Shown piece by piece: positions 52,372 to 62,214 of a stretch of DNA of 64,000 nt; position 1 is the first letter of the stretch; each line of letters starts with the position of its first letter. Source of the stretch: Galbula dea. Its lineage: Eukaryota; Chordata; Aves; Piciformes; Galbulidae. Below the pieces are notes generated by a model that was given only the letters and a program-made list of their open reading frames with translations, had not been told where the DNA came from and ran no database searches. The stretch spans positions 682,001 to 746,000 of the forward strand of contig VWZX01001678.1 in assembly GCA_013399015.1 (NCBI GenBank), read 5' to 3'. The position numbers were made by a program, and so were the translations under genes.

Positions 52372-54603
52372 AATTCCTCACACAAGCAAAGCCATGAATG
52401 CATGTGTAAGGTCATCAGGCCTAAAATAAGGTTTCTGAGATCTGATTTTGGATGCGCTCAAACACATCCAACCTTTGGCCCCTCTGACAGGCTCTGTGGT
52501 CATAATGCAGGTCTGCCTAAAAGGGAGCAGGGCTGTTCCCACCTTCACTCCAAAACTCATGCAAAAGCTGGAAAGACAATGGGCTTCTGCATGCAATGGT
52601 CTTATCTCGAGCTGTGACACTGATCTGTGGCTGCTCACTGCACGGCACCAGGTCACGTTTCCTTCACATGTTAGTGTGAGCTCCTCCTTGATACATTCAG
52701 TGATAGAGAGAACATTTGTAATCAGTCTCTACTCCAGTAACTTTATTTCACTTACTTAGTTTTATGGCAGGGTTGATTTTGATCATTCCCTAGAGAAAAC
52801 TAGGAACCTAGAGGTACCCCAACCCAAGTGACTAAATGCTCCACAAGAGAAGAAGCCAAAATAAATCTGATCTCAGGTCTACAAAGCCACTACACTTTAA
52901 GCTGCACTGGTACAGAAAAAAAGCAGCATATTACTATACTTCTGTCATGCCTCTGCACCAGACTCAACTAAGTTACTTTTTTTAACCAAAATGTTTGCTT
53001 AGCACCTAGTATATTCTTTCTCATGTAATCACAGCAAATGCTGAACGCTGAAATGTTTGAGGTGACTGAGCAATACACCCTGGGTAACACAATCTGATTA
53101 TTCATAGAGTTTGACCAATACAGTAGAAACAATTCTTCTAATTAAGAAATACAAGCCTTTCCTGGAGTAATCACTTTTGCAAATAGAATTTCATACACCT
53201 CAAGCTAATTCTGAAAAAAAAAATGCAATGTTTTGTAGCAATGTTAATGTCCTAACAAAAAGCTCCCTTCTAGTCGATCTCCTGAGTCAATAGTTGCTAG
53301 CAACTCGGTTGTCTTCCAAAGTGGAAAGAAATGTGTCAGTACACAGGCACTTTGTCTGTTTTTTCACTCAAGAAATTCTTATTGCTCTGAAGAGATACAG
53401 TGGTTACCAACCACCCCCACTCCACTCAAGCTCCTCTGTAAACCATAACAGGCACGTCTTTACATGTAACTCCTTGCTTAGATGACTTCCCTTCAAAGCA
53501 CAGCACCTTTCCCTGCAGCCACAATAAAATGTTAATTATGTGCTGCATACTTCTCTATGACATGCTCTATACATTAAAAAGTTATTCTGTAATGAAGACT
53601 TTCTGACCAGGCCCTCCTAAATGGAACGCTCTAGTAATTGAGTTTTCTGGCTGTAAATAGAAAAGAACTAATCCTTTGATTTTCTGCAAGTAAGCACTAC
53701 ATTGCATTTTCTTGTATTTAAAGACACAAGCAATTTTCTTATGAGACTTTATCTTCCTCTTTAAGTATTAGCAGTATTGCAAATCTCAAGCACTCAAAAA
53801 TCATATAAGAGATGAAAAAAAAAAACCAAACCAAACCAGGCTGGCTTAATGACAATCAGATTAAAGACATAAAATAAAAATGTATCTTCTTTTTATTGGC
53901 AGTAGAATTGTTGAGCCTTGAGACTTGTTTTTTTCCAAGGTATTCTCCACAACCATATGGGATGGGAAATACGAGAGAGAGAGAGAGAGGGAGAGAGACA
54001 GACACGGAGAGCAGACTGATATATGTGCACTATTACATCCTGTCTGGCTACAGCATTTCAGAGAAAAATAAAAATAAATGAGAGGAATTTAAAACATTCC
54101 TCTAATGACGCCCTGGCAGGTCAGTAGTAACTTGTTATCCTGGGAAGTATCCCAATGCCAGACAAAATTTAGTGTACAGGAGGAACTCAGGACACTGGAA
54201 AAGTCAAGCAGGCTGCAAGAAACAAACACTCCTGAAAACGTTCATAAAAGTGCAGGAAGGATTTAGACAGTTTTACGTGTGGCATTTTACAACTAAAATC
54301 AAAGCCTGTAAACTTTTCCATTCATACTATCACCTTTTAGTAACTGAATATGCTCTGACCTGAGGTGAGCATAAAACCACTCATCTGGAACCCACTGTCC
54401 TGTAAGTCACCAAAGTGAGTCACCAGAGTTAATGGAATTTTTCTGACGAGAGATTCTCAAGGACCTCTACTGCCAGGCAAGGGAAGTACAAACACAGCAC
54501 GGGGAGGTAATCGTACAGACACCAGCAAGGTGTCCACGCTGATTAAAGCTCAGAGCAGACAGTGTATGCCTGTTAGAGGAAATGAAAAGCATTATATTCT
54601 TAC
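52372..54603. other. non-coding stretch with GA microsatellite
   Basis: No exon or transposon recognised. It contains the GA microsatellite at 53973-53998 and an A-run near 53815-53825. Confidence 0.4.
53973..53998. repeat. (GA)n microsatellite
   Basis: About thirteen GA units with one GG interruption near 53989, continuing loosely as GAGAGACAGACAC to about 54005. Confidence 0.93.
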
Positions 54604-54726
54604 CTTATTGGCAGTGCTTATCTGTACAGTGAAGACAAAATGAAGGTGGTCACTGTCTTCCAGGGGTCAAGAATAAATTCACAGCTTGTATTGCTTGCCC
54701 ATCTGGCTTGGCCTGCGATGTGACTG
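54604..54726 (-). other. candidate non-coding exon (minus strand), 123 bp
   Basis: On the minus strand a pyrimidine-rich stretch (TTTCCATCTCCTCAACTCC) and the acceptor GATCAG precede 54726. A strong donor AATAAG/GTAAGAAT lies at 54604/54603. A NAGNAG choice (CAGCAG) would allow a start three bases later. All three frames contain stops or are very short, so it would be a 5'-untranslated exon. It lies 6.1 kb from the minus-strand donor at 60841, which fits splicing from a CpG-island first exon. I do not recognise the gene. Splice sites alone are weak proof, because consensus-like donors occur elsewhere in the window by chance. Confidence 0.35.
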
Positions 54727-57700
54727 CTGATCGAGGAGTTGAGGAGATGGAAACCAAAACAAAAAGAAACGAAAACACAGTTAAGAGTCAAACAATTTAC
54801 AACATCCTAAGACACCCTAATGAAGACTGAGAGAGAATGCTTTTGCTATTACTCAAGCACAAATAAACTATAGATTTAATCCTGCAGACAGAGCACATAC
54901 AGTAGAAAGCAGAGGCCATTTATTCAAACTGAGTGCTCTTTTCCTAAATGGGATCTTAATGAGGTGAAGAATCATAAGCGAGTTGAGATGACTGTCTTCA
55001 CTGCCAACAGAACATATTTTATTTGAGGAGGTGCATCATCCAGAAAACATACTGCTGCAACTGCTGCTATTAGGTGAAAAATAATCAGCTTGGGGAATGT
55101 GGCAGTACCTTGTGCACTATTTTGTCATTAACAGTAGTATGCTAGAGTCAATGTACATTACTGCAAATTTCCCAGTAATATAAGCAAAGGAAAACTCTAC
55201 CAATGTGATTTTTTATTATTATTTCTGTATTTTTGCTCATTAAATTACAAAAAGAGCCATCACTGAATTTCTGCTGACATCACATACCAAAATATATTGT
55301 GTTTTTTCACTTGGAATCTTACCAAATATTTTTATTACTCTTGGGACAATAAAAGTATTTACTGGGACCATTTCTCTCTCACCAAGAAGCATTTTTGTTG
55401 TTTCACTTTATGAGCATACTTACTCATTCCTATTTATGGAAGGACTTATACACATACTTAACTCTACATAGGTTCTTTAATCAATCCTCATTCAGCAAAA
55501 CCCTCACTGGGACAAGTACTAAAGTAACTTTGCAGACTGGGACCAGTGCGCACACACAGCTGGCCTACAGCTTTGAGGGATAAAAAATGAAGCATTACAT
55601 TCTCAATATATGTACTGAGAGCAACATGGAATTATGGTCATTGATTCTTTTTTTTTTTCTTGTCTTGTTGCAAAAGTCTGCAAAGTTTCTAACATTTTAG
55701 AACATTAGTCATGTATCAGCTCAGCCAAAACCAAGGAAAAAACCTTCAACTTTATCCAAAGAATGTGAACCACTGAACAAGACTCCAAAACCCAGTGCCT
55801 TTGTCCAAATACCTATTGATTTATTTATTGCACTTAAAAGTCTTGCCTGGGAGTAAAGTGATAAGGATGAGGTCAGGATTTTCAGTCTGCAAAGCTTAGG
55901 CTATTGAAGTGACTGGAATATAGCACATCATTTCTTTGCAATGAAACGTTTACCTGTGCCGACCGGAGCCCGTTGTACTTCTGTTTCTCATGCTAATGAC
56001 GTTTCTATTTGTTAAAGCAGAGCTGGCTACAACAGGCTCCGAAGAGACCTACAACTAAACCTGTTATCTGCACCCTGTGAACTGTACACACCATACCCAT
56101 CCAGCCCTCCAAGACAGCTAAATCATTCACAACCTGTATGCTTAGCTAAGGCTGTCACACAGCCTGGCTCCTCTCAGCAGCGGCAGCGTGAGTTGCCTCG
56201 CACGCTGGAGTAGGTTTGCAGTCAGCCAGTGCTTCAGACCATCTCTGCAATTCTGACACGCATTTCCTTCGGAGCCTGCCATACTTCTTTATTGCATTTA
56301 CCCTTCAATTAGTACACCACAACAAAAGCAGCACACTGTATGAACAGGGACAATGACAATCCTGCCTGCCATCTACTAAGATGTGCTGCTCAACTTCAGC
56401 AAGGGGAAAATTAGGCCTTGATTTTGGTTTACTCAAACAATTATTTTTGAATTCTCGTGCTTAAATCTCTAGTTGCTTTTCAGGTGGCTGCATTTAAGTG
56501 TCTATTTTCTTAATTAACAGGAAACTAGGCCACTGGATCTATTACATAAAAATTTTTGTTAAGTGAAATCCCAGGTCTATCGTAAATGTTTTTTAAAACA
56601 AGACTAGTTTTTTCAACCTTTATAAATAAATTCAATTAGGCCAGAGGGGCAAGGGAGAAAAGTTGCACTGTTTATTTGCAAAAAAGTCTTTTAACTATGT
56701 GTATATGGCCTTTTTGAAAATAATTACTTTCTAATGCTCTTAGTCACACAGGTAATTTGTCTTACAATAAAATATGTACAAGCAGCATGCAGCTCACAAA
56801 GGCTGACCCTACAGGAGTCATCCTGTGCATGATTATTCCACTTTCTCCAGCCCATCTTCCAAACACGCTCCTCTATTTCAAACTACCTCCACAGTAGAGA
56901 GGCCCAAAACAGAGGCAGCTGTGCTAAGCAGAGGATATTCTTTCCTAACAAGAAGGCCAAGTAAGATGAGGTACCAAAAAACTGCATTTTGGGTGCAGTA
57001 AACTGCCCGAGAACCCCCCATCCACTCATCCCTCCGAGGTGAAGCGCCTCTGCTTAGCAGGCAGGCTGAGAGCTGCAAACTCATCACACCAAAGCCGAGT
57101 CTGCAGCTGCCTGGCACCACCAGGGCTGAACCTCCAAAAACCACTTCTCATTACCTCCTCCAGCTGTGGTGCTTTACCATTAGAGCCACTACAATATCTA
57201 TTTTACTGAGATATTTCTGGGTTGCATTACGTTCCAGCCTGGTACTACAAATGCCCAGGAACTGTGGGTGCTGATGATTCCTCATCACTGAGACATGAAA
57301 TCCTCTGGGCCAAGTTCAATATTAGTGTAAGTGCATGCAAGATTAGTGACTGCAATAGGGGTGTTAACCACTTCTGCAGATGCTTAATGTAGCTCCTTAA
57401 TCAGGCAAAAATCCTATTTAAGCCCACAGTGCTTTTTGCTGTAAAAAGATATAGAGAAACTAAATAGTGATATGCAGCAGATCATTTTCCGGGCTTTCTT
57501 ACTTTACTACATGCCTGGATTAAGTCCAATAAATGGAGTTATTCTAGATATACACCCATGTAAGTGGCTCACAATCCTGTCCCCTGGAGTCACTCCAGAT
57601 TTATGACATTAGAACAGAGTGCCAAATTTGGTGCCTTTCAAAAAATTATACCTACCTATGTTTGTGAAAAAACGGCTCAGAAAAGTGATGCCCAAACACT

Positions 57701-58429
57701 GGGAATGAAGACAAATCTACTTTTCTTGGTTAAATACATTTTTGAGAGCAGTATGCAGTTTGAAGCTAATCAGACTGTATGTTTTCAAAGTATTACTAAC
57801 TTTGTGGCAGGAAGCCTCCTGCTCTGTGGTAATATATTTTGATAAGCAGAGATGCAGGAAAAAAAATTACCAGTATCAGAAACATCCTATTTACTAATGA
57901 GAAAATTGGTTTTAATACTATAGAGTTAGTTTTTTATCAAGAGAAAATTAAGTCAACTTTCATTTAAAACATAAAATAGCCTAGACCTTTCTAAGAACTA
58001 TGGAGAAGCTTAATAAACCTAAGTGACGACAGTGATATCAGGTATCAGTGATTTTCATTTTACTGGCCAGAAAGTATAAAGTACAGTATAAGAGTGGAGA
58101 ACAACAAGCCCGTGGCCTAAAATGTGAGCTTTGGAATGGGAGCTGCTACCAACCCACAAATGCTGTTGCAGCCACCAAACAGTTAACCAGTCAGGAAAAA
58201 AAAAAAAAAGGAAAACTCCGAAGAAACTTCTATGCAATCTTTTATAAGCCAAAAGCATTTCTACAAGTACCACGCCTCTGTTAATTTGCTAACACCAAAG
58301 GCAAGCAGAACTGACGATCTGGCTAACCTGCTAAGCATGCCATGTACCGTCCCATTAGCCTGACACTGAAGCAGGCAAAGAATACCCCTTCCGAAAAGTT
58401 CAGCTTTTAGGAAACCACCACGGGCACCC
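54727..58429. other. non-coding stretch, likely first intron of the CpG-island gene
   Basis: AT-rich, with T-rich and A-rich tracts (about 55647-55658). The segment at 55950-56280 has more CpG than its surroundings (for example CCGACCGGAGCCCG) but no clear exon. The frame at 56878-57144 (minus) has no domain. No repeats recognised. Confidence 0.35.
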
Positions 58430-59650
58430 TTCAATTTTCGGTAAGCCCCCGGCGGTGGCCGTAGGTCACTAAGAGGGCACACACAGGGCCGGTGCTAGCC
58501 CGGTGGCTTGCCTGCCAGCCGTACACGCACGCACACACCTGACTGGACGGTGAACACCGTCTGTTACCATGGCAGCCTGATCTAATTACATGACTGATCA
58601 GGGCTGGAGTAAGCGCACTGAAAGCTTACTCCGCTGTCATGTCGCTACGTGAGGAGGGAGACAGACAGGCGAGCGCGGAGGAAAATCCATTGACCTCTGC
58701 CTTATGTAAAAAGCGAGGAGATTACAGCCAGTCGTTAAACAAAACTGCTGCCCGTAAAATACCGGTTGGTTCTACGGACAAATTAGGTACAATAATGTGC
58801 AATTACAACTTACTATTATCTTGCAGCATCGCAAAAATAACTACGGCATAATATTTCCCTAGCCATTCTCAGTCTCCCTCTCCCTCATTCATAACCCTTA
58901 CTCTGTAGCATAAAACTGAACCATCTCCATCACCCCAACAGAAGCAGATGAACGCAAAGCCAGGATTTTCCTTTAGGGGAAGGGTTCGTTTGAAACTGAA
59001 ATTAAAAGTCCTTGACTTTTCAGTGTGTAAGCAGAGTAACTCACTACGCCTGACCACATCTGACACGTAAAGTAACCACTACTGCATAAAACACATAACC
59101 GTGAGCGTTAAAGGTTAAAGAGTAACCTGTCTTACAAAATATGAATTTCTTTACCATATGAAAGGGAAAATGTCTCCAGCAAAGGTCATCTACCTGCACC
59201 CTTGCTGATCCATACACAGAAAACAGTTGTAAGGAGGGAGGCTTTACAAACATGGATTTCTTCGTCTGGGCACAACAGGAATGCCTAAAATTTTTCCCCC
59301 TATTCTATCTGGAGTTCGGGCTCACGGGGAAGAGATGCTGCTCGAAGGAGTCCCTATTACACAGCATACGGTAAACAAAATAAAAATAGCCTGTCGCTCC
59401 CGTTGTCTACACAGTGCATTATATAACGGGCTTCCGACTTGTTTTCTTTTCTATTATTACTCTTCAGTAATTCCTTCTCTTCAGTAACGTGTAAATCGCT
59501 CCCAATTCTGTCATTTCATTATTATCGCTATTACTATTACAGTAGGAGCTAACGTTTTCCAGCATGCCTTAATTTAGACTTTAATATTCTCAGGAATTAC
59601 ACTGACGGATTCAGCACCCACAAACATACGAGGGGTCATTTATTCGTTTC
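58430..59650. other. CpG shore flanking the island
   Basis: CpG dinucleotides become frequent (for example CCCCCGGCGGTGGCCGTAGG at about 58446, GCGAGCGCGGAGG at about 58671, and scattered CGs to 59650) while base composition is still mixed. This looks like the shore of the island at 59741 and may hold regulatory elements. Three inverted repeats cluster at 58546-58632. Short open frames (58639-58851 plus, 58261-58482 minus) are not recognisable. Confidence 0.6.
58546..58632. repeat. cluster of three inverted repeats
   Basis: (1) GACGGTG/CACCGTC at 58546-58552 and 58555-58561, 2-nt spacer. (2) CAGCCTGATC/GATCAGGGCTG at 58573-58582 and 58596-58606, with one bulged G and a 13-nt loop. (3) GGAGTAAGC/GCTTACTCC at 58606-58614 and 58624-58632, 9-nt loop. 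Each set of arms is otherwise perfect. Together they occupy nearly all of 87 bp on the CpG shore. Confidence 0.9.
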
Positions 59651-59966
59651 CTGCCGGTAAATTACGACGCCTTAGGAAAGAAAAACAAACAAACAAACCA
59701 ACCAGCCTCAAATCCCTGCAAGGCAACCACCCAGTCCGACCCAGGAAAACCCCGAGGGGGGCCGAAGGCGGTAGGTGCGCGGCAGGAGGGCAGCGGCCGC
59801 CGCGGAGGCGAGCGGAGCCCTGCGGGCGGTGGCGGTAGGAAAGCCCAGCCCAGCCCAGCCCCGCTCCCCGCGGGCGCCTCGGGACGCCGCCGGACGGACC
59901 CCGCGGCAGGGGCAGCAGACCCCCACTTCCTCCCTTCCCGTCCCCCTCCCCCAAAGGGGATCCTTC

Positions 59967-59990
59967 NNNNNNNNNNNNNNNNNNNNNNNN
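59967..59990. other. assembly gap (24 N)
   Basis: Twenty-four N bases within C-rich sequence of the CpG island. The true length may differ, and any frame crossing it is unreliable. A separate single N lies at 61150 after an A12 run. Confidence 0.99.
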
Positions 59991-60130
59991 CTCCCCTCCC
60001 CGTCCCTCCGCCGACGCTGCCCCTCCCGCCCCCGCTCCCCCTGGCCAGCAGTACCGGGTGGCGTCTGCAGCCGGCCTGGGCCCTGAGTGAAGCGGAGCGG
60101 GGCTGCTGCCGGGCACATCCCAGCCCCAGC

Positions 60131-60176
60131 GCCGCCTCCTCCTTCTTCTCCTCCTCCGCCGCCGCCTCCTTCTCGC
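60131..60176. repeat. imperfect (CCG/CCT/CTT)n triplet tract
   Basis: Plus-strand CCGCCTCCTCCTTCTTCTCC continuing with GCC and TCC triplets. On the minus strand it reads as GGC/GGA/GAA triplets after an ATG at 60181 (Gly/Glu-rich translation). It is typical of GC-rich 5'-untranslated regions, and I do not claim that it is translated. Confidence 0.85.
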
Positions 60177-60860
60177 TTCATTCACCCTCCGGCAGCCGCC
60201 CAGCCCCGTACTATACCATACGCCGTGCGGCGGCGACCGGCCCTGCCGGCACCCGGCCCGGCCCCGCGTTGCGCCCCGCCGGGCCCGCCCGGCCCACACG
60301 CACCGCCCGGCCCCCCCGCACCGCGCAGCCACACACAGACCCGTGTCGCCACACAGCACCACACGCACAGACAGCACAGACACCGCACCCCCCGCACGCA
60401 CACACCGGGGGCTGCCGCGGCTCGCAAAATGTCCACCGTCCCCACGGCCACCCACAAACCGCCCGGGCCCCGGTGGGAGGTGGTGAGGAAGGAGGTACGA
60501 GCGCCTCGCTCCGAGGGGCCACCCCGGCCCCATTGCTCGGCCAAGGCCCCCCGCACCGCTCCGTCCGCCGGCGACCTCGGCCATTTCGCGGCTACCCCCT
60601 CCTTCCTCTCCCGCTCCCCCAGGACCAGGCCCGCGGCGGCAGCGCCTGAGGGCCGGGCCGGGGGTGGCCGCAGCGAGGCTAGCTGTATCCCCGCAGAGGG
60701 GTGGGCAGTGCGCTCCTCTTCCCCCCCACCCCGGCCCCGTGTTTTTCCAGCTGGAAGTCGCCGCCGGTTTGCAGCCTAAACGAGGGAATAAGGGTTGAGG
60801 GGGGAGGCAGAAAGCAGAGGAGGAAGAAAAAGCCACTTACTGTAAAGTGTCAGTGGAGGT

Positions 60861-60883
60861 GGGGTTGGCGGGGGGAGGGGGGG
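60861..60883 (+). other. potential G-quadruplex run
   Basis: GGGG, GGGGGG and GGGGGGG runs separated by TTGGC and A on the plus strand can form four stacked G-tracts with short loops. It lies 20 bp inside the candidate minus-strand exon, where the transcript would be C-rich. Confidence 0.7.
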
Positions 60884-61079
60884 TGTCAGAGAGACTCGCA
60901 CATAAATGTCTTCCTAGCTGATCTCGGGGCTTGGGTCTGCTTTTTGGTTTGTTTGGTTTTTTTCCTTCCCCCTGCAGTGACACAGGTCCGGGATGTCTCC
61001 ACCACTGTAGTAAAAATGATGTCTGCGGTACAGCGCTCGCTCCCTCTCCTCTCTCCAGCATGTAAATGGGTAATAGAAG

Positions 61080-61089
61080 CCAAATATGG
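61080..61089. promoter_or_regulatory. CArG box (SRF-type site)
   Basis: CCAAATATGG fits the serum-response-factor consensus CC(A/T)6GG exactly; its other strand is CCATATTTGG. Its place in the CpG-island promoter region, about 240 bp upstream of the 60841 donor on the minus strand, makes it a plausible site. A single 10-bp match proves little. Confidence 0.4.
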
Positions 61090-61319
61090 AGCAGTTGGCT
61101 GCCTCTGCAACAGCTCAAGGATCCTACTTCATGCAAAAAAAAAAAAGGGNAACATTCTGGCAGGCGGCCAAGAGAGCCACACAGATTATTGCATACGCAC
61201 GGCACCGCCGGGCCAAGGCAGCCTTAACCCTTTGCGGGGCCGTAGCACGCTGCCCGGGGGAGGTAGCTACGGGCCCGGAGTGCGGGGAGTGGGGAGTCGG
61301 GTCTCGCCTCGCCACTTAC

Positions 61320-61472
61320 CTCGTCCTTTCTCTTGTAACACTTCAAAGGCCAGGCTGATTCTCCGCGGCAGGATTAATCCCTGTGCACGCCGCTGTTCCA
61401 CACAAGTCCCCGCTCCTGTGGCAGGCTGCGTCGCGAGGATCTCAAAGCACTTTGCAGGCGAAAAGAAATGAG
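61320..61472 (-). other. candidate exon (minus strand), 153 bp
   Basis: On the minus strand a long T run followed by CCCCTCCCCAG (acceptor) precedes 61472, and GGACGAG/GTAAGTGG (donor) ends it at 61320. Both signals are close to consensus. One frame is open throughout (it includes AKCFEILATQ and ISLAFEVLQEKGRG), but I recognise no protein and it may be untranslated. The exon contains AAAGTGCTTTGAGATCCT, which resembles the conserved 3' tail of some old vertebrate SINEs. It could be an alternative first or second exon of the minus-strand gene. Confidence 0.35.
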
Positions 61473-62057
61473 CTGGGGAGGGGAAAAAAAAACCCACAAA
61501 TCAACCCCAATCCTATATTGTTTAAGGGAGAAGGAAGAGACAGCTAGCGAAGCGTGCTGTCCTTCAGAAATGGCAGGGAATGCTGGTTTAAAGGATGCAT
61601 GAAAATCAGTTGTTAGTCAAGGCTGGTCTGTCTCTCTAAGGGAGGAAATAAAACTGTGCTGAAAGCCAGGGAATGCTCTGAAGCAGCCTCTGCGAGAGTC
61701 AGAAGAGGGTGATTTTAAGATGCCATATTGCATTTCACTGTGCAGAACTGCGAAGTGATTTAAAGCAGGAGCCTGCATCCCACTCCCTTTTTCTGAATTA
61801 GTTTTATTTATCCGGATCCTTGGCATATGCTTGAGTTGCTTTGTAGAAAGTACCTTCCACTTCATTCAGACCAAAGAGGCTCTGACTCATACCATCACTG
61901 AACTACAAGACAGGCAGGGCTGAACCACGCATGTTTGGGTACTAACTCCCTCTGGATTCCTTAGCACGCATTTCATCAAAGATCCCCGTGCATCTCTCCC
62001 AGCTGTACACAGACCACTGTGAGCCTCTCCCAAACTCCCACAGCTGAGGTAACTTAC
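61473..62057. other. non-coding stretch upstream of the island
   Basis: Outside the CpG-dense zone. No repeats recognised. The minus-strand frame across 61887-62057 is the read-through of the candidate exon at 62058 and runs past its donor. Confidence 0.4.
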
Positions 62058-62214
62058 ACTTCCCTGGCACTCCAGCCTCAGCTTGTTACTCTCTTCTCTC
62101 GACACAGGTCTCTGCAGTGCCATAAACTGCAGTGATAGGCAAATAAGCACGGATGCAAAACAGAGATCCAAGAAAATATCCTCCTTCTGGATGGGCTCTG
62201 TCTGGTCTTCAAGT
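62058..62214 (-). other. candidate exon (minus strand), 157 bp
   Basis: Minus strand: GTTTTGTCTTTTCTTCTAAG (a strong pyrimidine tract and acceptor) precedes 62214, and GGGAAGT/GTAAGTTA (donor) follows 62058. One frame stays open across the whole segment, with one base in the entering codon and a codon boundary at the donor. The translation includes LEDQTEPIQKEDIFLDLCF and LRLECQGS and resembles no protein I know. It lies about 600 bp upstream of the next candidate exon at 61472. It might be an upstream alternative exon or a chance pair of splice sites. Confidence 0.25.

Larger units (their letters stand above)
60841..61135 (-). other. candidate first exon ending at minus-strand donor
   Basis: The minus-strand donor ACTTTACA/GTAAGTGG (exon end 60841) is the best donor in the left half of the right-hand island segment. 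The start is unknown. 61135, the edge of an A12 run, is only an outer limit. The minus-strand sequence has short frames (60886-61110, 60837-61205) with no recognisable protein. If real, it would be a 5'-untranslated first exon that could be joined to 54726. An alternative plus-strand reading has an acceptor-like tract (TTTTTTCCTTCCCCCTGCAG, ending at about 60976) in the same place. Confidence 0.28.
59741..61460. promoter_or_regulatory. CpG island, probable gene promoter
   Basis: G+C is very high and CpG dense, above all from 59760 to 60720, with a GC-skewed but still CpG-containing right part to about 61460. It contains Sp1-type GGGCGG/CCGCCC boxes, a triplet-rich tract, a G-quadruplex-type run and a CArG box. 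Long frames on both strands here (up to 398 and 230 codons) are rich in Pro, Arg, Gly and Ala and reflect base composition. In vertebrates an isolated island of this size nearly always marks a promoter and first exon. Splice donors favour minus-strand transcription, but a bidirectional promoter is possible. Confidence 0.88.

Noticed and set aside
59640..60836. Long open frames on both strands in the CpG island (398 codons minus, 230 codons plus)
   Set aside because: The translations are low-complexity Pro/Arg/Gly/Ala, the minus one crosses the 24-N gap, and both strands are open at once. This is what high GC content does to stop codons.
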